Below, piece by piece: positions 20,583 through 32,449 of a stretch of 64,000 nt of DNA (position 1 is its first letter; every line of letters starts with the position of its first letter). The notes under the pieces were generated by a model. It did no database searches, was not told where the DNA came from, and saw only the letters and a program-made list of their open reading frames with translations. Source of the DNA: Amoebophrya sp. A120 (taxonomy: Eukaryota > Sar > Dinophyceae > Syndiniales > Amoebophryaceae); the NCBI GenBank assembly GCA_905178155.1, contig CAJINV010000003.1, forward strand, positions 8,398,764 to 8,462,763. Direction: 5' to 3'. Both the position numbers and the translations under genes were made by a program.

Positions 20583-23500
20583 ATGCAGATGGAGCAGGAT
20601 GAAGGAGCCCGTTGGACTTACGGCGAGCAGCGGGTAGCGGACGACCAGGTCCAGGCGTATAAAGATGATACTATCTTCGACTACAAGAGCAATAAAATTA
20701 TGTTGAACAACCACGAGTCTTTGGACTTCGACTTCGTTGCTCAGGTGGACCGGAGTATCGAAACCAGCCTCCTGGCACCTGATCCCGTGGCCACGCCGAT
20801 GATGCTGAATATGATGGCAAAGTCGTTGTCCAAGGAGCAAATCGGAGGAGGTCCGCCAGCTCCTTCGGGCGCACAGCAGCTGCAACAGCTGTCCGCCCTC
20901 AGGATGGGATTCGAGGCGAAGATTAAGGAAGTTGAGTTTCTGGAGGAGCAACTGGAGTTGTCAAAGGACCGCGAGGAGGAGCTCACTCGGGCTCTCACCG
21001 TTACAACCGGCGGGACCAATCACCACGCCGCATCAAGTTCTTCCTCCTCGGGCTCGGCACACCACCACCTGCATACAACTGGGTCCAAAACTCCGTCCGG
21101 GGTCGGTGGCGTTTCTGTGTTCGCTCGGGCGCGGAAGTCGCTCACTTCGAAGGAAACCAGTTTGGCCGAAGCCAACCGGTTTCACCAGCTGTGGGACAGC
21201 GCAGAAAGGGAGTTCCGGAAATTGCACGAAGACTTGGAACAAGTTATGCTCGCCATCACGGACAGCCGAGACGTTTTGCTCGTCGACCAAGACAACTTGG
21301 AACTGGTGCGTCTGGGAAAATGCAGCGCGCAGGCGAAGTTGAAGCAGTACGGTCCGGACGGGCACCTGGTCGTTGATGATACTCGAATGAAGAACTCCAA
21401 GCAGTCGTCCGCCGCCGACCCAACGAATTTGATGTGGTTGTTGAAAAAACTCCATTCCACTGCCTCTGATCTGAACGTGTCGCAGAAAGTGCGTTTACTT
21501 TTGAGGCATTATCAGATGTGTTACGAGTTTTCCGTGGACGAAATGGAACGCAAAAGCCTGGCTTTACAGGAGAAAAGCATCTGGAAAGAAAAAAGGTTGA
21601 CGGAGAAGGTGCACAATCTGGAAAAGGTACACGATAACGGTAGCGCTTGTAGTACCAGATTGATTTGTAAGTAGGATAGTATCCTTGTTGTAGTTCTAGT
21701 TAGGTTACTAATACTAGCTAGAGGTAGGCTTCGGATAAATACTTACAAGTATTTCTCTCTCTCTGAAGTTTTCCAACGCGCCATTCATTGCCTGGTGCCT
21801 GCGTGTGGCCGTGCGACACATATGATTTTTCCACACGGAAATAAAACATACCACAGGTCCTCGCCGAAAAAGACGAGCAATTCGCCTTAGTCTACAACGA
21901 AAACGACTTTCTGAAGAAGAAGGCCCACCCAACCGCAAAGCAGCGTGAAGAAATGCTGAAGCAGAAGCTGCTGCAGTTGGAGGAAGCAGAGGAAAGACTC
22001 CGCGTCTTGGAAGAGATATGGGAGTGTCAGGATCGAAATCGTCACTGTTGAAATAATTTGTGATGCGCAAAACGGATACCAGTTGGCGCCTAGTTTTCAA
22101 GTGGCGCATGACAAATTTTCCTGGCCTCTAAAGCAAGTCTGTCATGCTGTTTCGGGCAAAAGGGCTCCCCTCTGTCATGCTAATCAGCAACCCAATTCTC
22201 GACCCCTGCCAGCACTACAAGAATCTGCCACCCTTGCGTCCTCTGCTATAGTGCGAGTGCCAGTCCCTGAGCTGCATTCTATGCAGGGCAAACCATTGTT
22301 TCAACTTTGACGATTTCGATCCTGACGCTTCCATAAGAGAGCCGCCTGAAGCGCGAAAAACAGCTCGCGAGCGATCACATTCAGCAGGCGTGGCGTAGCA
22401 AAAAAGTCAAGGAAATGAAGGAGGATTTGCAGGCGAAGCTGAACCACGCCGAGGAGCTGATCACGCAATACAGTATTAACGGAGAACAAGAACACAACTC
22501 CAAACCCGACAAAAATCATGGAATCACAACAGCAAACGGAGCCGGTGCCAGCACGTCGTCCCCAGGCCCGAAAAGCCCCTCCGGAGCCGGGTTATCTACT
22601 TCCTTCGGACGGCCGAACAAGGCGAAGGCATCCACGAGCCGCTTCCTGGGCACCACTTCCGCGAGCAGCAGGCAAATCCGCGAACAGAACGAAAGGCTGG
22701 ACCAGGAAAATAGAGACTTGCAGAAGAAAAATCACGAACTGCAGGGAAGATTGAAGGAGCAGAGGGAAAACTTCCGGCTGCAGCTGGAGCAGAAGGACGA
22801 GGCCATGGCCTTTTTGAAGAGCCAGGCGGAAAAACTGGAGCGCGACTTGCTCGTGGCACAGACCGAAAACATGCAAGCTCTCACCGCGATTCGGGAGGAG
22901 GCGCTATCAGCGTCGCAATTCCGGAACGATGTCACGCAGAAGGAAAGGGAGCAGAAGCTGCTCGACGAAGCAAAGGAAAAGTTGGCACAGATGCACGAAG
23001 CCCACGTGAAAGAGCTGGAAGATGCGAGGAAGAAACGCCACACGGCCTTTGACGCGGTCTTGGATAAACTTGCGGGGAACATACCGGGGCGGGGAAGCTA
23101 CTTCACGGAAGAAAGTTACGGAGGAGTAGAGACCACGCTGGAGGAGGTAGAAGAGCAGATGGAACTGATGCGGGATATTAACGAGGCAAAGAAGAGTTTG
23201 TCGCGCAGCGGTTCCGCCGCTTTCGCAGCCTCTGCCTCGCTTGCACTTGCGTCCAGTTCCGAGACGTTGGCAGGGGCGTCGCCTTTAGAGCGGCAAAAGC
23301 GGAAGAGGGAACAGGAAGAAATCGAAAATGCGTTTTTGGTAAAAAACTCCTCTTCCTCCTCTTCATCTTCCCCTCGTCCACAGCAGCCGGCTTCTGCGGT
23401 GTTTCAAAGCTCGGGGACCACATTATCAAACACTGCCGCTGATGGTCCTCGTGCCAACAAGTTTGAGAAGACTGAAAGCAACCCTTTTCTCGTCTCCTCC

Positions 23501-26500
23501 TCGTCTTCCGCAGCCTCCTCTGCAGACGGAGGTGAGGACACAACGACATTTGAAGGTAAAAATGTCGCAGGAGCAGATGCAGGACGAGGACCACCAGAAG
23601 TACCAAAAGATCAGGAACAGGCTCAGACTCAGAGCCTCCAGCAGCTGTCCCAGCGTCAGTATTCAAAAGAGGAACAGCTGCAGATACTTGACGACGCGAA
23701 TCGCGACCCGGAACTTCAGCCGATTATTGCGAAGCTGGAGCAGATGCTCGGTCGCAAGGAACTGATTTGGAAAAAGCGGATCGAGAGGCAGAAGATCTCT
23801 TACGAGAAGCAAAAGCACGAGCTGCAGGTCCTGCGCGACCAGGACTTTCTGCTGATGGAAAAGGAGAAAGAAGATTTGCGGCACATGGAGCAGAAGAATT
23901 ACGAGGCTCTTTTCGCGGAAAAAGAAATGCTTGCGCAGGAAAAGAAAGCGCTGGAGGAAAAACTGAGAAAAGCGGAAGACGAAATAAACGTCGAGCTGAA
24001 GGACAAGGACAAGCGCGAGGCGCTGGAATTCGAAATGCAGCGGTTGAGGGACGACGTGAAAGTGTTACAGGCAGAGAAACAACAAATCTCCAAGGAGAGA
24101 GACACCCTGTTGAAGGATGTCGGCGCAATGTCCAGCCAAATCACGAGCAGCAAGACGGAGAAAGACTTGGAGATCGCGAAGGAGGCCGCGGAAAAGGCGA
24201 TACTGGAAGAAAGGATCACCACGCTGCAGAAGGAACTCGAGCAGCAGTTCAGCAGGCACTTATCCGAAGTCGAGGACTTCAAGACTCGACAGAGAGCGGG
24301 AGAGACAAAGATCGAAAAGGCGAACATGGTATCAACTGTAAAAATGTCTGGGTCTGGAAGATTCTGACACTTGTCATGCACGTTTTGCATGAGCCATGAT
24401 GTCTGTGATGCATACCCTAGCAATACAGATTCTTGAAGATGCGTATTCCGCATGACAAACGCCTTCTCAGCGTAGCAAAGATTGCATTTCCTTTGGTACT
24501 CATGCAATACAGATTTTTTTGGAATCCAAATGCAGCATCACAAGTTGCATTCTTCCAGACCCAGACATTTTTACATTTGATACATGGAAAAAGCGGACTA
24601 CGAACAGAGGGTGGAGTCGAAGCTGCAATCTTTTCTCCAACAGCAGAAGGAGGAGATATCCTGTGCAAAAGTGTCGTACTCGTAGTAATCGCAACCATGC
24701 ATTACAAATTTTTTTCTTAAGGTAAATCCGCATGACAAATTTTATTTCTCATGCTGAGGAAATTTCAATTTGTCATGCATTTATACGAGTGCGATACTTT
24801 TGCAGTGCATAGGGGAAGAAAAAACACGAAAAGGAAGTGACGGAGCTCGGGAAAAAACTGGAGTTCGAAAAGCAAGAGAACGAAAAGCTCAGAAACCAGA
24901 TGAAGGATCTGGACGAAAACGTGTCCGTATGACAGTGCACAACTACTCCCCCTTGTTCCCCCTCATTTGTCATGCAAAATCCCAAAGCCAGCCGCTGCCT
25001 TGTGGCACCGGGAGCGGGTGTCCACTACATGATGATGATGATGATGATGATGGCACTGCTTGCATCACGAAGCCCAACTAGAAGTACTACACTAAGCGCA
25101 TAAATTTGTCCTGCACAGGCTCCATGATGTGTGCTGGTGTTTGTATTGCTGTTGATGCCATACAAATGAGGAGGAGGGGGAGTTCTTGTGCACTCTCATA
25201 GTCCGCTACCGTGGAAGCGATGACCGCTGGCGCGTCGGAGATGTCGACCCTGAGCGAGAAGCTCCACGAGCTGGAGCAGGCGAACCGAAAGCAATATGAG
25301 GAGGTGCTGGCGCTGCGCAAGGAGAAAAACGAACTGCAGGAGAAGTTCCACTTTCAGACGTCCAAGCTAGAAAAATCCGGCAAAGCCGGGTGGCGCGTTT
25401 GCGACATCTTGGCGAGAATCGTCTCCGAAGTCACCACTTTCGACGACTTGTCCTATGTGCAGCGCGGCGGCTCGTCCTCGCTGAAGGACCACAGGAACCC
25501 CGCCGCCGGGGCACCGATGCTCTTTTACGCCGACCGGGACGCGGACGAGGAAGAGGGTTCTTTACCACTGCACCCGTCGAAGGCTCTACTGCGAAAGTTG
25601 AAGGAGTGGCACGAAGTGAGCGAGCAGCAGGACGAGCAGGAGCGCGGTGGAGGTGATTCTGATTCGGCGACATTCAATACGGTGAAACACGACCACGAAG
25701 AGGAGAAAAACGAGCTGCAACGGCAAAGTTCTCTGCTCCACGCAATCGAAGGGCATGCGTCGGAACTGCATAAATCCGAGGTGGCGGGCGTGATTCGGGC
25801 GAAGTTGGCAGAGTTTGAGGAACTGTCGAAGTACATTCGCAGGCAGCAGAAACGGGCACAGGAGATTAGCGTACGCGTAGCATCTTCGCAGCCGACTGGC
25901 GGGTCTTGCTGGGAGGGTCGTCGTGCTCCTTCAGCAGCGCCAGCGAGTGGAAACAAAGAAGGTGCTCCTGAAAGTAACGCACTTGGTCTCCTGGAGGAAC
26001 AGGAAGTAGAGAGAGACAAGGATGTTGGCAGCACCAATCTGAAGAACCGCGACAGAATGGACTCTGCGGAGCAGGAGTTAGCTCTCGTCGCGTCCCTTTT
26101 GGATCGCACACTTAGCCTCGCAGCTGGAGACAACTTCAACTATCTGAATCCGAGAAGCGCGGGGGCGGGCAGTCCCTCACGACCACCAGGTGCCTTCCCA
26201 GCAACCTCGAGTAGTACAACGACCCACAACGAGGGAATCCAAATTTTGCAGCAGATCTTTGAGAAGTTCCGAACGGAGGTGCAGCAGTTGGACGAGAAAC
26301 TGCGAGACCGGGAGTTGGAAAAAGGGTTTCTCGGCACGGAGGCGAGCCAGCTGAAGGTCCAGCTGGAGAACCAAAACCACACGTTTCTCGCGTTCCAGCA
26401 CAGCTTGAAGGAGGAAAAGGCGCTGCGGCAAGCAGCGGACGACAGAATCTCTGCCGTTTTGGCCGCTCAACAGAAGGTGCAGGAGGCCGTGGCAGAGTTC

Positions 26501-29500
26501 GGAAGCAATGTCGCGGCTGAACTCGAGAAGCAGTCCGACTGCGTTTCAGCGCTCCCAGAAGTTGCGATAGAAGAAATCGAACGGGAGCTAGAAGCAGCTG
26601 CTAAGAGAACTTCTAGACCAGGAAATAAAGAGCCTGGAAGTAGTACGTCTACGTCTTCGGCAAATAAAGAGAAGCCGAAGCCGATCGAAGAACTCTACCC
26701 CTCGCTCTTTGGTTCGCCACGGAAAAAGACCGCGGACGATCACGATCAACATGACTCGCAGGAGGCGGGAAAGAGCAAAGCTGCCAAAGCAGGCACAACT
26801 ACTTCTGCAGCGGGGACGACCGACAAGCTGCCAGTCCAGGATGAAGTTCTTGACGCGCGCGCTCTCATGTCGGAGTCTCTCGTTGCCGCAGACGGTTTTC
26901 TCGCCACGACGCTGCAGCCGATGAAGATAAGCTTCAACACGCTGCGCGATCTGCATCTGCACGAGCGAACAAAGATGACGCTGATCCTTGAGAAACAGGC
27001 AAAGCAGATCGCGGAAAATGAGCAGAAGGAGAGTGACGCGGTGCGAGAGAACACGGAACTCCTCGCGGAGAATCGGAGACTCCGCAACGACGCGGAGATG
27101 AAAAAGCTGCAGTTTGACCAGGTTTTGGCGGAAAAGGCGAAGGAGGACGAGCAGCAGCAGCTTTTCCAGATCGAGCAACAGTACACGCTGCGGGGAAACC
27201 TCCGCGAGAAGATGTCGGACATCGAGAAGCTGACCCAACGGGTGGCGGTATCGTGAGGAAAAATCTCCCCTCCCCATACCAAAAGGGGGCACTTCTGAAA
27301 ATTTGTGATGCTGATTTGTGGCCACAAATCGTCTCTGTATTGCAAGAAGGCAAGTCCAGAGACTCCGCCACCTTTTGCAGGCGGTTTGTGATGCTGCTAA
27401 GCCTACAGGCGGGATCTCTGTCTTGCTAAGTAGAGCCTACATCAGAACACCCCCGCCCGTGCTTTGTATCTGCCTGCATTCCTCTACTGCAAGACAAAGC
27501 TGATATCTGTACACAGTTCCCGCATCACAGATTTCGACTTTGATATGGGGAGGGGGGATTTTTCATTTTGATATGCGGAGCAGGAGAAGGAGAAGTATCT
27601 GTTGCAAACCAAGATCGACGAGTTTGAGGACGAGAAAACGGATTTGGTGCGGTTCCACGAACGGGAAATCCACGCGTGGAAAGCGGCGAAGGACGATCTG
27701 GCGGAGGAGCAGAGGGAGTCCAAGCAGCAGTTGCAGGACATCATCCAGCGGTTAGAAGAAGAGAAACAACAGAACAAAACCTTGTTCGACCTGAAGGTGA
27801 AGGAGTTCGAAAAGCAGCTAGAGGCAGAGAAGGAGCAGCAGAAGAAGCAGCAGGAGGTGTTTCAGGACCAGCAGAAGGAACTGAAGGAACTCTACAACCG
27901 AGAAAAGCAATATGGAAGCGTCAGGTTTGAAATCGACAAAGTTGAAATGACTTGTAATGCATAAAGTGCATGACCCGAGGTACGTGTGTTGCAGAGCAGG
28001 CACGTGAGGCCGATTGTAGGCCTCTTTGGGGTTGCAGCTCGAGCTGCTAAAGTAGCATGAGAAAATCGCCCTTCTTTGCCTAAACAGTATGACAAACTGG
28101 ATTCAGGGACCACCGAAATTTGTCATGCGCCACTTGGAAACTGGGTTCCAACTGGCATCCATTTTATGCATGACACTTTGTCGATTTCGATCCTGACGCT
28201 TCCATAAGCAAGTCGCAACCACTTCGGTCACGGAAAACAAGAAAATCCTGGACGAGTTGACGAACGAACTGGATTTGCTGACCGCGCAGAACACGAGTCT
28301 GACGAAGGAACACGAGAAGGAACGCAACCTCTTGCGAGAGGAAATCGCGAAGCTGAAAGCCGACAACCGCATTCTGGCGGCAAAGTTCGAGGAACTACTG
28401 AGCTTCTCCGGTGCGATGGAGAAAAAAAACCGCAACTTGGTGCTGGGGTTGGCGAAAACAGAAAAGGACCACAGCGGGCTGGTCGAAGACTACTCGGTCT
28501 TGTTGCAAGTTGCAGAGCTATTACAATGAAAAATGCCCCCTCCCCATATCAAAACGGAAATCTGTGATGCAGATTTGTGGTCACAAATCAGCTTTGTGAT
28601 GCTAGAAGGCAAAAGATGCGGACTGTAGTGCTGTCTAGCGTGGGAAAGCCTTGCAGCTCCAGGATGACAGGAGGCAACTGGAAGTGGGAAACAGCATGAC
28701 AGATTACCTGCAATTTAGGCCACAGCTTCGTCTCTTGGCCTTCTAGCAATACAGGTCGATTTGTGTACTCAAATACAGCATCACAAGTTCGCGCATCTTC
28801 CGTTTCCGATATGGGGTGGGGGCTTTTTTCACTTTGATAAGAGCAGAGCGCGGGCGGGGCGGGGAGAAGGGCTGGAGGAGGTCGTAGACGCTCCGGTAGC
28901 AGTTGTAGACCGTTCTACCCACCTCGCAGTTCCGCGACGCGAAGTGCCTCTGCCTCTGCGCAGGCGCACCAGCACTCCAGTAATAAGCGCGGCTCCTCAA
29001 CAACGCCCTCGTCGAGCGCATCGCGTTCGCCGGGGGGCGTGGGCACCAGCAGGAGTACTAGAAGAGTCTTGCCTACTCGTGGTGGGGCAACTACATCGCT
29101 GCATGATCGCGGAAGCGTAAGCTTGACGCCGAGCAGAGCTGCAGCTGCCAGAGGACAGCATCGTGCTCACGACCCTGATGGAAATCCGCCACGACGTGAT
29201 GCGCTCTCCCGAGGGCGTGACTTTGTATTCGAAGGTGTGCTGGAGAAGCCGACAAGCGCAGATCCGGAAGTGCAGCGAATTCTGGATCGTGTTGACGTAT
29301 TTCTCACTAACAAAGCACGGGAACGACGCGGATCGCCGCCCGCTGGTGTGGTCGCCACGCTCTCATCTCGAGACAGAATGTGGCGAGCAGAAAAAGCATC
29401 ATCCTCAACATCTCCAAGCACGACGCGACGGGTTCTGGTGGACGATTTGCAACCGAGCGGGGCGCCTTTGAGAGCTGCGGGTGGTGGGACAAGATCGAGT

Positions 29501-32449
29501 CCTACCTGCTCGCGAGGACAAAACAAAAAACCGCATCAACCCCGAAGGTGGCAGGATATGCATTGCAAATATTTCTGGGCCTGGAAGCAAGGATCCAAAC
29601 TTGTCATGCCAAATCTGAAGCGGGCTAAAATGTGTGTTGCATGACCCGCAAAACTTACCCACTTGCACTTCTTGCAACGGAAACAAAAGGCAAACTTCCC
29701 ACGCAGAATAGGCATTAAGAAGCTCTTGCAAAGTTTCAATTTGTGATGCTTTTGGCTGCATTCGAGTTCGAGATCTGATTCTGATCATCTCTGGGAGTGG
29801 TGGGATAGTACACGAGATGCATGACATCAAACCTTGCTGCAGCTCTCTTCCAGACCCAGACCACATATTTGCACTCGATACAGGAGCTCGCGAACACAAC
29901 GCACGACCAGTATTCTATGCATGTTTCCCCGCGAAGCAGCCGTTCGCGGCTCCTTCGGGCAGACAACGACTTCCTCGTCAACGATCGAGATTCGCGCCTG
30001 AAGTCCGGTCGTTACAACAACAGTCCCAGGCTCGACTTCACCAACAGCAAGGCGTCTTGGAGCAATAGCTTGCGCTCCACGTCCGAAGTCCTAGGAGGCT
30101 TCGGAAATCTTTCGAAGTTGGAGACCAAGTCACCGACCAATTCCGTCAGAAATGGGCGCACGAGCCACAGTCCCTCGGCAAGGAGCCGAAAGGAAAGCAA
30201 CGCCAGCTTCTTCGACGATTTGCTACGAACGCACGATGGAGGTCTGATGTCGAAGGAACGAAGATTCAGTCCACGAAGCGCTACAGCGGTTCCCCCGGGC
30301 GGCGGGATTCTTCGTGGCACAGGTAGTGGCAACTACATGGTCAGCACCTCCCATGATATTTCCCCTCCACGAGGGGACGAGCAGAGACTTCTCGTGTCCC
30401 AACGAGGATCTCCTGGAGGCTCCGGGTCTCCGGCAAGCAAAAAACACGTGGAAATTCTGGAGCAACTGTCGGAATTGGAAGAGATCTTTCTCGAAAAAGC
30501 CACAGAATCCCGGACAAAAGTAGAGAACATGTCAAAGAACTCAGGCGTTTTTTTCTCCTCGTCGCGATCACCCGCCGAAGATGATGGGCGGACGACACAT
30601 CTTCATAGTTCCTCACATGGACCACCAGCCCCTGGACCACGGCCACAACAAAGGCCGCTGGCTTTCTCGGACGGAACATCAACGAAGCCAGAGGACGTCG
30701 ACCTGCAGCAGGCTTGGACCCAGCTGATATCGCGAAACTCGTCTCGCCGCGGCAGCTTGTCATCCTTGGAAAGCAGCCGGAGGCTGAGGTCCCCACGAAA
30801 CAGGCTGTCCCTGTCCCCGAAATGGTATTCGAGCTCTGCCCGCGGCGTCGTGGCCGCATCCTCATCTTCCTCGTCGCAACTGCAGTCTGTCAGAGGTTCC
30901 AAAGAAGTGATCACTGGACGATCCTCGTCAAGAACTGGAGCTGCTCCGCAGCAGTTTTACTCGGAGCCGGACGGAGCGCCAGCAGCTCCCGTTGTACTGG
31001 AAGATCCCGTAGCTCTGGCGCCCAGTCCCGCGGCACAAGACAAGGAGCAACTGCATCTCCCACGACCGAGGGGTTGCAGTGGTCACGAAGTACCGCTTGC
31101 GCAAAAGTTGCTGCGGTCGCCTCGTCCTCCGACGGTTTTGGGACAGAACCTGTTTATTGAGTCCTCCTCCTCCGCCTCGGGGCGAGCGAGGTAAAAAAAT
31201 AGATAAATGCTATTTTTAGAAGTTGTGAGCTTTTTCGATTTAGTTTCAGCCTAAGCCTTGTTCTTCTAATTCAGTAGCTAGCATGCTGTTGGGCCCGAGT
31301 CACAGACACACACACAGACAAAGAAGGTCACAGACATTGATGGATCATGATCAAATGCTGACTCGCAGTTGTACGTTATCTTCTAAATCCATTCAAGAAA
31401 TTTCGCTGAAACTACTGCGACTCATGCTCATGTGCTTCACAGGAGCAGAAGTCCATCAGCGCGAAAGAGGCCAGAATCCGCAAGGCAAAGCGACCCGAAC
31501 CCTGCCGCTACTCTGAGTTCGCTGTTGGCAGAAATCGATGCTGGCTCGGGCCAGCAACTTCAGCAGCAGCATCACAACGGTTCTACGCTCATCTCGCTGG
31601 CGAATGCAAACAATAGTCAATTATCGATTATCGAGGACCAGCCGTGGAACAAGTCACACTCTCCGAGGAGTAAATTGTCCCAGCGGTTGCGCTATGAATT
31701 GCAAAAGTATCGCACTCGTATTGCAATCATGCATTGCAAATCTTTTCCCTAAGGTAAATCAGCATCACAAATTTTTATTTTATTTCTCATGCTGTGAAAA
31801 TCAAAATGAAAATTTGTAATGCTAATGCATTTATACGAGTACGATACTTTTACAAAGCATATACGCCTGGGGCCGACAATTTTATCACACATAAAAGACG
31901 AAAATGAAGCGTTACTCCGAAAACAAATGGAATCCTTTAGAGGTATAACATGAGTACAACTTGAATTTTTTTTTTGATGATGTCCTCCATCCATCCTCCA
32001 TGCGCTTGCTTGATGCAGGTCATATGTTTATAGCGATCTTTTGTCATCCTCATCTTTTGGCAAGGATTTCTGTTTGTCAAGCAGTTATTTGTTCAAACCA
32101 AAGTCCATATTAATTTCCGCAAGGCCCTAATATGAAATGAAAAGAAATATTTGTCCTCGCAATGCACCATTACAAATTAATAATGAGCTGGAAATTAGCA
32201 CTAGTAGTAGTACCTCTTGCTTGCGTTCCAGGTACTACTCGAGAGGACCCGTCTTTTCAAGAATTGAACGAGTCAACAACGTCGCGGTACGCAGCCCTGG
32301 ACTCGGTCGCAAAAATTCAGCGGGAAAATATTTTGTTGCTGAAAGCAAAGATCGAGGCTCTCGCGGCGACGCGGCGAGAACAGCAAAAGGCCGATACGAA
32401 GATTGTCAGCCAGGAAGACCATGCAGATCCCGCCGGCGTTTCCGTTTGA
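20583..32449 (+). CDS. Giant coiled-coil protein, 2,871 residues, 13 exons
   Basis: Exons: 20583-21626, 21857-22016, 22341-24329, 24588-24656, 24817-24927, 25206-27248, 27579-27910, 28212-28518, 28845-29556, 29886-31190, 31443-31692, 31867-31942 and 32232-32449; they sum to 8,616 bases,a multiple of three. Three introns are GT-AG (21627-21856, 31191-31442, 31943-32231); the other nine are introners whose removal with one flank copy keeps frame every time. The product is dominated by heptad-like helices rich in E, K, Q and L (for example EEEKQQNKTLFDLKVKEFEK), with serine-rich low-complexity linkers (about 24 kb and 30-31 kb) and a helical C-terminus. No motor or other catalytic domain was seen. 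Such proteins are usually cytoskeletal, centrosomal or Golgi scaffolds; that role is inference. The first ATG after the upstream stop is used. Confidence 0.85.
22017..22335. mobile_element. Introner, family B
   Basis: Ends are TATGGGAGTGTCAGGATCG and its inverted partner (CGATCCTGACGCTTCCATA). Flanks are AGAGA on both sides (22012-22016, 22336-22340). Joined exons read ...VLEERAA no; the in-frame join is GAA GAG A|GC CGC, giving LEESRLKREK. Confidence 0.9.
24330..24582. mobile_element. Introner, family A
   Basis: TIRs TATCAACTGTAAAAATGTC / GACATTTTTACATTTGATA plus CTGGGTCTGGAAG / CTTCCAGACCCAG. Exact CATGG flanks (24325-24329, 24583-24587). Joins KANM to EKADYEQRV. Confidence 0.92.
24657..24811. 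mobile_element. Introner, family C (short copy)
   Basis: TIRs TATCCTGTGCAAAAGTGTCG / CGATACTTTTGCAGTGCATA. Flanks GGAGA and GGGGA (four of five match). Joins QQKEE to KKKHEKEV. Confidence 0.87.
24928..25200. mobile_element. Introner, family D
   Basis: TIRs TATGACAGTGCACAACTAC / GTTCTTGTGCACTCTCATA. Exact GTCCG flanks (24923-24927, 25201-25205). Contains a (GAT)n run near 25029. Joins DENVS to ATVEAM. Confidence 0.9.
27249..27573. mobile_element. Introner, family E
   Basis: TIRs TATCGTGAGGAAAAATCTCC / GGGGGATTTTTCATTTTGATA. Flanks GGCGG and TGCGG. Joins TQRVA to EQEKEKYLL. Confidence 0.88.
27911..28206. mobile_element. Introner, family B
   Basis: TIRs TATGGAAGCGTCAGGTTTG / CGATCCTGACGCTTCCATA. 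Exact AGCAA flanks (27906-27910, 28207-28211). Joins NREKQ to VATTSVTE. Confidence 0.9.
28519..28839. mobile_element. Introner, family E
   Basis: TIRs TATTACAATGAAAAATGCC / GGCTTTTTTCACTTTGATA. Exact AGAGC flanks (28514-28518, 28840-28844). Joins LLQVAE to QSAGGAGRR. Confidence 0.88.
29557..29880. mobile_element. Introner, family A
   Basis: TIRs TATGCATTGCAAATATTTC with CTGGGCCTGGAAG, and CTTCCAGACCCAGAC...GATA. Exact CAGGA flanks (29552-29556, 29881-29885). Joins PRRWQ to ELANTTHD. Confidence 0.9.
31693..31861. mobile_element. Introner, family C
   Basis: TIRs TATGAATTGCAAAAGTATCG / CGATACTTTTACAAAGCATA. Flanks TGCGC and TACGC. Joins LSQRLR to LGPTILSHIK. Confidence 0.87.

Noticed and set aside
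25029-25052. (GAT)n run as a coding poly-Asp tract
   Set aside because: It lies inside a family D introner that is removed to keep the frame.
30341-30914. Long minus-strand frames opposite the coiled-coil gene
   Set aside because: They mirror the serine/arginine-rich plus-strand exon, which joins in frame with its neighbours.
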